Shown piece by piece: positions 1-4,813 of a DNA stretch of 6,643 bases. Position 1 is the stretch's first letter; each line of letters opens with the position of its first letter. Both the position numbers and the translations under genes were made by a program. This DNA is from Bdellovibrionaceae bacterium UBA5009 (GTDB lineage Bacteria; Bdellovibrionota; Bdellovibrionia; Bdellovibrionales; Bdellovibrionaceae), in the NCBI GenBank assembly GCA_002396665.1, contig DGYJ01000087.1, positions 1-6,643 of the forward strand. The letters are read 5' to 3'. A model generated the notes under the pieces. The model had not been told where the DNA came from and did not search any database. It saw only the letters and a program-made list of their open reading frames with translations.

Positions 1-1048
1 CCTGACAATTCACTACAAACTCCAAGACAATGATTGGGTGAAAGTGGCCCGAGTCAGCAATGAAGTGCCCGAGGTTCCAGAGGCCACATTGCCTCATCCC
101 CATACATTTAAATTGGGTGAATTTATCACACATGCGACTTTGTATGGAAAAGTCAGTTTGTCTAAATTTTTAAAAACAGGTTTTTCGCGAATTAACGATC
201 AATCCATCAGTGAATTTGTAAAAGCCGGAATGCCTAAAAATTTGGTTGAAAAGCCAATCACCAGCCTGAGCGATGAAGATTTTAAAAAAGTTTTCACGGC
301 AGTTCAAAATACAGAATTGGCGGCTCCGTCGACCCGTTCCGTTTTGACTGTGGGCGAAGATTCGCTTTCAAAAAGTATTCAACGTCTTGGACAGGTGGAT
401 TTCTTTTCGGTTGTTACACGAAAGCCAAGTATTTGCGATTTTAAACCCGTCGTTGTCGAGGTCGCACTGGCACGTTTTATCGATCGTCAACAAGAGCACG
501 ATGCCCCCGTTCAATTGCTACGCTTTGCGAATCGTGTCCCTTTGCAGTTTGATAAATCAGGTTGTGCCATCACTTGGGCCATCGAGTCTGTGAATTGGAA
601 GACCTATGGATTGCAACAGCCAAAGGATTCATTGCCCTTGGGTCCCTATGTTTTTGCGATCAGTGTGGTTTCACCATTTATTAAATTTAAAAATGCTTCC
701 AAAGAAACGATTGATGCCTCTGAAGAGTTGGTGGCAGAAATTCGTTTGGCTTTGATCCAAGCGGGTCAAAAGCTTTCACGTCATATTAAAAAAGAATTTA
801 AAGAGGCTGATCTTGAAAGAAAATTGGCCCATATCGAACAGTTCGGTCCCATCTTAGTCGAAAAATTGGCCTTGTTGGCGGGCGCTCCTGATGCGCGAAA
901 GAAAAAAGCCGAAGATGGTCTTCGCAAACTTTTGGGCCGTGATTCAAAAGAGGCCATCGAAGATCTGCAAGAAGCCGAAAGCAAGCTCAGTGCCCAGCAG
1001 AAAAAAGAAGCCGAAAAAAGCAAGGCTTCTGAAAAGAGAGAAGAATAG
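1..1048 (+). CDS. top6B: DNA topoisomerase VI subunit B, 3' part (5' end outside window)
   Basis: ATP-binding subunit of type IIB topoisomerase VI, which works with subunit A to pass one DNA duplex through another. The frame is open from base 2, so the GTG at 38 is internal and the N-terminal GHKL ATPase domain lies outside the window. What remains, numbered from the codon at 38: a PHPH motif at 19-22 where the family has PHPxG; a helix-two-turn-helix region at about 38-80 (GFSRIND); the transducer domain from about 96 to 255, with the family signature RFANRVPL (162-169), then CAIT, then a WKTY loop (187-190) matching the WKxY DNA-sensing loop, and an SPF motif followed by a long helix. After about 255 comes a Lys/Glu/Ala-rich tail of about 80 residues, probably helical, with no Ig-like domain visible. 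It ends three bases before subunit A, so the two are surely co-transcribed and probably translationally coupled. Family assignment is firm; bacterial occurrence is unusual. Confidence 0.93.
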   Translation, partial: LTIHYKLQDNDWVKVARVSNEVPEVPEATLPHPHTFKLGEFITHATLYGKVSLSKFLKTGFSRINDQSISEFVKAGMPKNLVEKPITSLSDEDFKKVFTAVQNTELAAPSTRSVLTVGEDSLSKSIQRLGQVDFFSVVTRKPSICDFKPVVVEVALARFIDRQQEHDAPVQLLRFANRVPLQFDKSGCAITWAIESVNWKTYGLQQPKDSLPLGPYVFAISVVSPFIKFKNASKETIDASEELVAEIRLALIQAGQKLSRHIKKEFKEADLERKLAHIEQFGPILVEKLALLAGAPDARKKKAEDGLRKLLGRDSKEAIEDLQEAESKLSAQQKKEAEKSKASEKREE

Positions 1049-1051
1049 TCT

Positions 1052-2215
1052 ATGGCAAAATTATTAAGTATCCGCGATTTAAAAATTGATATTCCGAAGG
1101 AAGCTAAAATTCTAGCTGATAAAATGCTGAAGGATTTAGAAAATTCGAAGCGTCCCGTTTTGGAAGCCGTGAAAACAACTTTGGACAATTCTTTTTATAA
1201 CTCTAAAGTGGGGTATTTAACTCCAGGTGATAAAAAAGTTCGTACAGAACTGAATGTTTCTTCCGTGCAAAAGTTGGCTCGTGTTGTGTTCATGCTTGAA
1301 ATTATTTTGCGCAATTTAGATATCGGTTCTGTGAATACAAAAAGGGAATTGTACTATATCTGTAAAGGTTTGATTAAGGGTGACAAACGCTACAAGCCTT
1401 TGGATTTCGAAGACCAATCTGAAAGTGATTCAATTATCGATTTTATCGGTGATATGCTGGAAGTTTACCGCGAAGAGCTGAACTGTTTTGCCAATGATCG
1501 CGGTGGTCAGACGTATTCTCAGCAATTGGTTGTGACTGAAACTTTGCCCGATGGTGAAAAAGCGACGATTGATTTGTCGACACTGGGAACATCGCCATTT
1601 CAGCCTAAAAACAGACCTCAATCTTTGAAGTTGAAAGTAAAAAAGAAAGTCGACTTTTGCTTGATCGTTGAATCAGAAGGTACGGCAAATACTTTAGTCA
1701 CCATGGGATTTACAAAAAGAAATAATTGTATTTTGCTTGGTGCTCAAGGGGTTCCTTCCAATGCAGTTCGTGGCTGGTGTAAATTGATCCAAGAAGAGCT
1801 TGAAGTCCCATTGTATTTCTTCGGAGATCTGGATGCCTACACCATGCAAAATATCTTTAGAACCTTGAAAGCTGGTTCTGCAGCTTCATTGATTCGTAAT
1901 GCCGATTTTTCTGCTCCGGAAGTAAAGTTCTTGGGAGTCCTTCCTGACGATGTGAAACGTTACGATTTGCCACATTACAAAGTGAAAGAATCAGATCCTG
2001 CCGAAGCCCGCGCTTTGAAAAAAGCTAAAGATGCTTTGGATAATGACCCCTTCTTTTTAGATAAAAAGAACAAAGGTTTGGCGGACATCTGCCGTTGGTT
2101 ATTGAAAGAGAAAATTCGTTGCGAGCAACAAAGTTTCTTCTCGGTCGATCCAAAGGATCCCATCAAAACAGAAAAAATTATTTTAGAGAAAATCAAACGC
2201 GGATCCTACGTTTAA
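1052..2215 (+). CDS. top6A: DNA topoisomerase VI subunit A (Spo11-like DNA-cleaving subunit)
   Basis: The 387-residue DNA-cleaving subunit of topoisomerase VI, a homologue of the meiotic protein Spo11. It makes a double-strand break by joining a tyrosine to the DNA 5' end, and needs Mg2+. The winged-helix domain carries TKRELYY (96-102); by alignment with Spo11 (FY, Tyr135) the nucleophile is Tyr102. The Toprim domain starts near 200: IVESEG supplies Glu207, GVPSNAVR (233-240) matches the family GxPxxxTR segment, and GDLDAY supplies Asp259 and Asp261 as metal ligands. KFLGVLPDD (292-300), YDLP and EQQ (358-360) are further family marks. The length fits archaeal homologues (about 360-390). Oddity: the usual DxDPxG motif reads DLDAYT, losing the Pro and Gly. 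The ATG follows the subunit B stop by three bases; a purine run (GAGAGAAGAA) just upstream may act as a weak ribosome site. The last 33 bases overlap the convergent gene on the minus strand. Confidence 0.93.
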   Translation: MAKLLSIRDLKIDIPKEAKILADKMLKDLENSKRPVLEAVKTTLDNSFYNSKVGYLTPGDKKVRTELNVSSVQKLARVVFMLEIILRNLDIGSVNTKRELYYICKGLIKGDKRYKPLDFEDQSESDSIIDFIGDMLEVYREELNCFANDRGGQTYSQQLVVTETLPDGEKATIDLSTLGTSPFQPKNRPQSLKLKVKKKVDFCLIVESEGTANTLVTMGFTKRNNCILLGAQGVPSNAVRGWCKLIQEELEVPLYFFGDLDAYTMQNIFRTLKAGSAASLIRNADFSAPEVKFLGVLPDDVKRYDLPHYKVKESDPAEARALKKAKDALDNDPFFLDKKNKGLADICRWLLKEKIRCEQQSFFSVDPKDPIKTEKIILEKIKRGSYV

Positions 2216-3370
2216 GGCAGAAAGATCCATATTTTCAGTTTGATAAAGTCCAAATCCAAAGCGAATGCGGTTCTTTCTTGAATCGCAGATGATTTTATTT
2301 TTTCTAAGATGTTCGACAAGTCCTGTGGCCATTTCTGTGGATTTAAGCTCAAATGTTAAAAAGTGGCCATGGTGATTAAGATCATTGATGATCAAATTTT
2401 CTTTTTTTAACGGGCATTTTTCCATCGAGCCTATTTTTTCTAAAAATATTTTTTGCATCTTTTGAATGTGCTGGTGAATTTGCGGCACAGAAATTTTTTC
2501 TTTTTTAAAAAGCTCAAGGCTCGAATGAAGACGGTAAAGGGCCGTGTAATCCATGGTGGACCCTGCTAAACGATATCCATCATTAGAGTAACCAACTTCT
2601 TTTTGAAAATTTGAAAGCCCATTCATATTGGCAAACCAACCTGTATAAAATGGCCGAAGTTGGTTTTTTGGTGAAATGAGAAAGCAACAGCCTTCGCCGC
2701 CCTGGGCGTATTTGTAGGATCCTGCAATATAGTAAAGACGATCTTCGACAGATTTAAGATCTGTGGGGACGGCCATAAAACCATGGTAGGCATCCATCAC
2801 AACAAGGGCCTCTGGATTTGTGGCTCGCACTGCTTTTTCGTAGTCTTTAAAAACCGCTCCTGAATTAAAAAACACGTGGCTGAAAAAAACCATATCCCAT
2901 TTTTGAGATTGGATTTTATTCAAAAATCTTTGGTTAAAATCTGACAGTGGTTCTGTCTGTACAAAATGAATTTCAAAATAAGGTAATTCCTGAAGTCGGC
3001 GAATTTGTCTTTCAAAGGAATAAAATTCTGAATCCGTTGTGAGGATTTGAATTTTATCTTTTTTATTCCAATCAAGGGAGCTGATCAGTCGAAAAAGCAA
3101 TTCGTGGGTGTTCGGCGCAAAGGTGATATTTTCCGAACTCGAAATATTCAAAATTTCAGCAATTAATTTTTGTGTTTGCGGAAGTTTTTCATTAAAAATT
3201 TTTTCCCATTTATGGTCGACAAATTTTGCAGAATCATCCCAGTATTCGATGGTGGCCTCGCGGGTTACATCGGGCCAGTAGTGATGGCTGTGGGCTGCAA
3301 AGTGCTGGTGTTCATTTTGGGCTTTTAAAAAAAGAGTGTAATATTTTTGATACATAAGATTTTTTAACAT
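2183..3370 (-). CDS. Kynureninase-like PLP-dependent enzyme (class V aminotransferase family)
   Basis: A 395-residue, probably cytoplasmic fold-type I pyridoxal-phosphate enzyme. Asp193 in MDAYHG should contact the PLP ring nitrogen, and Lys220 in GSYKYAQGGEG should form the Schiff base. The run from SHVFFNSGAVF (164-174) through VMDAYHGFMAVPTDL to the lysine motif, followed by GWFANM (244-249), parallels kynureninase, which has DLAHSxG, YKYxNxGPG and GWWGH there. The late RIRFGFGLY segment (368-376) probably carries the arginine that binds the substrate carboxylate. Where true kynureninases have SNPP, this protein has GSTMDY (270-275), so kynurenine hydrolysis is doubtful; a cysteine desulfurase-like or other class V activity is possible. 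No tryptophan or kynurenine pathway gene is nearby. The start is the first in-frame ATG; no clear ribosome site precedes it or Met6, so either may be used. The fold is firm; the substrate is unknown. Confidence 0.82.
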   Translation of the reverse strand: MLKNLMYQKYYTLFLKAQNEHQHFAAHSHHYWPDVTREATIEYWDDSAKFVDHKWEKIFNEKLPQTQKLIAEILNISSSENITFAPNTHELLFRLISSLDWNKKDKIQILTTDSEFYSFERQIRRLQELPYFEIHFVQTEPLSDFNQRFLNKIQSQKWDMVFFSHVFFNSGAVFKDYEKAVRATNPEALVVMDAYHGFMAVPTDLKSVEDRLYYIAGSYKYAQGGEGCCFLISPKNQLRPFYTGWFANMNGLSNFQKEVGYSNDGYRLAGSTMDYTALYRLHSSLELFKKEKISVPQIHQHIQKMQKIFLEKIGSMEKCPLKKENLIINDLNHHGHFLTFELKSTEMATGLVEHLRKNKIICDSRKNRIRFGFGLYQTENMDLSALNVGSAFDFL

Positions 3371-3410
3371 GATCAGATTTAAAGAAGCAAATGAAGTGTT
3401 CCTGTTTTAC

Positions 3411-3441
3411 TTGTCATTTTCATGCACTTGATGCTTACAAT
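3411..3441 (+). promoter_or_regulatory. Candidate promoter for the MFS transporter gene
   Basis: TTGTCA at 3411-3416 matches the -35 consensus at five of six positions, and TACAAT at 3436-3441 matches the -10 consensus at five of six. The 19-bp spacer is longer than the optimum of 17. The -10 ends only five bases before the ATG at 3447, so transcription would begin at or next to the start codon, giving a leaderless message. This fits the absence of a ribosome site there, but the hexamers could also be chance in A/T-rich DNA. The divergent gene on the minus strand must have its promoter in the same 76-bp spacer; I found no convincing hexamer pair for it. Confidence 0.35.
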
Positions 3442-3446
3442 GGGTT

Positions 3447-4685
3447 ATGTCCATTCAAGTGATCACTAAAATACCCTTAAAATCCGTACTATCGGCGGCT
3501 GTCATTGTTTCTGCTCTTGGCTACTTTGTTGATATTTATGACCTGCTCTTATTCAGCATTATTCGGGTGCAAAGTTTAAAAGATCTTGGACTACAGCCAG
3601 AACAAATCACAGATCAGGGTTTGATGTTGATCAATTTGCAGATGGCCGGGATGTTGATCGGCGGAGTCTTCTTTGGAATTTTAGGTGATAAAAAAGGTCG
3701 CCTTTCGATTTTGTTTGGCTCGATCTTGCTTTATTCCATTGCGAATTTGTTGAACGCTTTTGTGCAAAATATCGAGCAATACGCTATTCTTAGATTCATT
3801 GCTGGTCTTGGTTTGGCCGGTGAGCTTGGCGCAGGCGTGGCCTTGGTTGTAGAAAGTTTGCCGAAAAAGATTCGCGGTTACGGTACGATGATCATCGCAT
3901 CAGTTGGTGTCAGTGGTGCGGCCCTGGCCTGGCTAGTTGCAGAGCATGTTCATTGGCGAACGGCTTATTTGATTGGTGGATTGCTGGGTGTGGGTTTGTT
4001 ACTTCTGCGAATTCGAGTTTCTGAGTCTGAAATTTTTCATAAAGTGAAGGAATCAAATATCAGAAAAGGTGATTTTTTGATGTTGTTTCGAAATAAAAAA
4101 TTATTCATTAAGTATTTAGCCTGCATACTATCAGCCATTCAGATTTGGTATTTGGTTGGAATTTTAATTACATTGTCACCTGAGTTTTCAAAAGCCATGA
4201 ACGTGCAAGGCGAAATTTTAGCCGGAAAAGCTGTTCTATTTTGTTATTTAGGATTAGCTTTTGGGGATTTTGTTTCTGGATGGTTATCGCAAATTTTTGC
4301 CAGTCGTAAAAAAGTTCTTTTTATCTTTTTAAGTTTGTCAGCAATCAGCATTGCTCTTTATTTTCAACTGCATGATTTAAGTTCTGAAATATTTTATACG
4401 ATTTGTTTTTTGATGGGGATTTCTTCTGGCTACTGGGCAATATTCGTGACGGTGGCCGCAGAAAGCTTTGGTACCAATATGAGGGCCACCGTGGCCACCA
4501 CGGCCCCGAATTTTGTGAGGGGGGCCTTGGTCCCCATTTCTTGGTTGTTTGCTCTACTAAAGCCCCAGGTGGGCTTGCTTCCTGCGGCGGCATGGGTTGG
4601 AGCTTTGTGTGTGACACTGTCGTTTGTCGGGCTCTATGCATTGCCAGAAACCTTTGCGAAAGAGCTGGATTATCACGAACAATGA
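3447..4685 (+). CDS. Major facilitator superfamily transporter
   Basis: A 412-residue inner-membrane carrier with about 12 hydrophobic helices and a central charged loop near 190-220 that separates two six-helix halves. Helix 1 contains VDIYD, with Asp29 and Asp32, as in proton-coupled carriers. The loop after helix 2 has the MFS motif A, GILGDKKGR (77-85). RFIAGLGLAGELGAG (116-130) followed by ESLPKKIRG (136-144) matches the RxxxGxGxGGE and ExxPxxxRG signatures of the metabolite:H+ symporter, aromatic-acid and sugar-porter branches. The C-terminal LPETF (399-403) recalls the PET motif that closes sugar-porter-like proteins. These features support a solute:H+ symporter of organic acids, amino acids or sugars; the substrate cannot be read from sequence. 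Aconitase follows after 128 bp, which weakly hints at a TCA-related acid. No Shine-Dalgarno sequence precedes the ATG. A GC-rich patch lies near codons 346-363. Confidence 0.88.
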   Translation: MSIQVITKIPLKSVLSAAVIVSALGYFVDIYDLLLFSIIRVQSLKDLGLQPEQITDQGLMLINLQMAGMLIGGVFFGILGDKKGRLSILFGSILLYSIANLLNAFVQNIEQYAILRFIAGLGLAGELGAGVALVVESLPKKIRGYGTMIIASVGVSGAALAWLVAEHVHWRTAYLIGGLLGVGLLLLRIRVSESEIFHKVKESNIRKGDFLMLFRNKKLFIKYLACILSAIQIWYLVGILITLSPEFSKAMNVQGEILAGKAVLFCYLGLAFGDFVSGWLSQIFASRKKVLFIFLSLSAISIALYFQLHDLSSEIFYTICFLMGISSGYWAIFVTVAAESFGTNMRATVATTAPNFVRGALVPISWLFALLKPQVGLLPAAAWVGALCVTLSFVGLYALPETFAKELDYHEQ

Positions 4686-4715
4686 CCGACTCGCACCGTC
4701 AAGGCCTTTGAGCCA

Positions 4716-4744
4716 TTGAGGATTTCGTCATTTTCACCTATCAT
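4716..4744 (+). promoter_or_regulatory. Sigma70-type promoter for the aconitase gene
   Basis: TTGAGG (4716-4721, four of six matches to TTGACA) and TATCAT (4739-4744, five of six matches to TATAAT) are separated by exactly 17 bp, in the spacer between the transporter stop and the aconitase ATG. Transcription would start near 4751, leaving an untranslated leader of about 60 bases. This implies that aconitase can be expressed independently of the upstream transporter. The call rests on hexamer matches and spacing only. Confidence 0.6.
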
Positions 4745-4767
4745 AGCCATCTGAAGAAACAACACTC

Positions 4768-4790
4768 TTAGGGTCTTTTCACGATCCTAA
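4768..4790 (+). repeat. Inverted repeat / stem-loop in the aconitase leader
   Basis: TTAGGGTC (4768-4775) pairs with GATCCTAA (4783-4790): seven Watson-Crick pairs and one G-U, around the seven-base loop TTTTCAC. It lies downstream of the predicted start site and 23 bases before the ATG, leaving the ribosome site free. It could be a regulator-binding palindrome, an mRNA-stabilising hairpin or a leader control element. No U-run follows, so it is not an intrinsic terminator. Whether it has a function is unknown. Confidence 0.4.
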
Positions 4791-4800
4791 TGACATCATG

Positions 4801-4805
4801 AAAGG
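4801..4805 (+). promoter_or_regulatory. Ribosome binding site of the aconitase gene
   Basis: AAAGG is a partial Shine-Dalgarno match eight bases before the ATG at 4814. It favours that start over the out-of-frame ATG at 4798, whose reading frame closes after 28 codons. Confidence 0.5.
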
Positions 4806-4813
4806 CATTCAAA

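Noticed and set aside
38..40. GTG at 38 as the start of the first gene
   Set aside because: The frame is open back to base 2, and the family requires an ATPase domain of more than 200 residues before this point.
781..1188. 135-codon minus-strand open frame across the subunit B/A junction
   Set aside because: It is antisense to two well-supported topoisomerase genes. Its Ser/Phe-rich product is what the complement of Lys/Glu-rich codons gives.
2201..2228. GGATC...GATCC pair across the convergent stops as a bidirectional terminator
   Set aside because: It has only five base pairs around an 18-base loop, with no U-tract on either side.
4345..4711. Open frames on both strands inside the transporter 3' end (4345-4641 minus, 4403-4711 plus)
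   Set aside because: They arise from the GC-rich patch, overlap a conserved transporter sequence and have low-complexity or Cys/Trp-rich products with no recognisable domain.
4698..4712. TCAAGGCCTTTGA as the transporter terminator
   Set aside because: It is near-palindromic with no room for a loop, and no T-run follows.
4768..4790. Leader hairpin as a eukaryote-type iron-responsive element
   Set aside because: The loop TTTTCAC lacks the CAGUGN loop and there is no bulged C in the stem.
4798..4800. ATG at 4798 as the aconitase start
   Set aside because: It is out of frame with aconitase and its frame closes after 28 codons.
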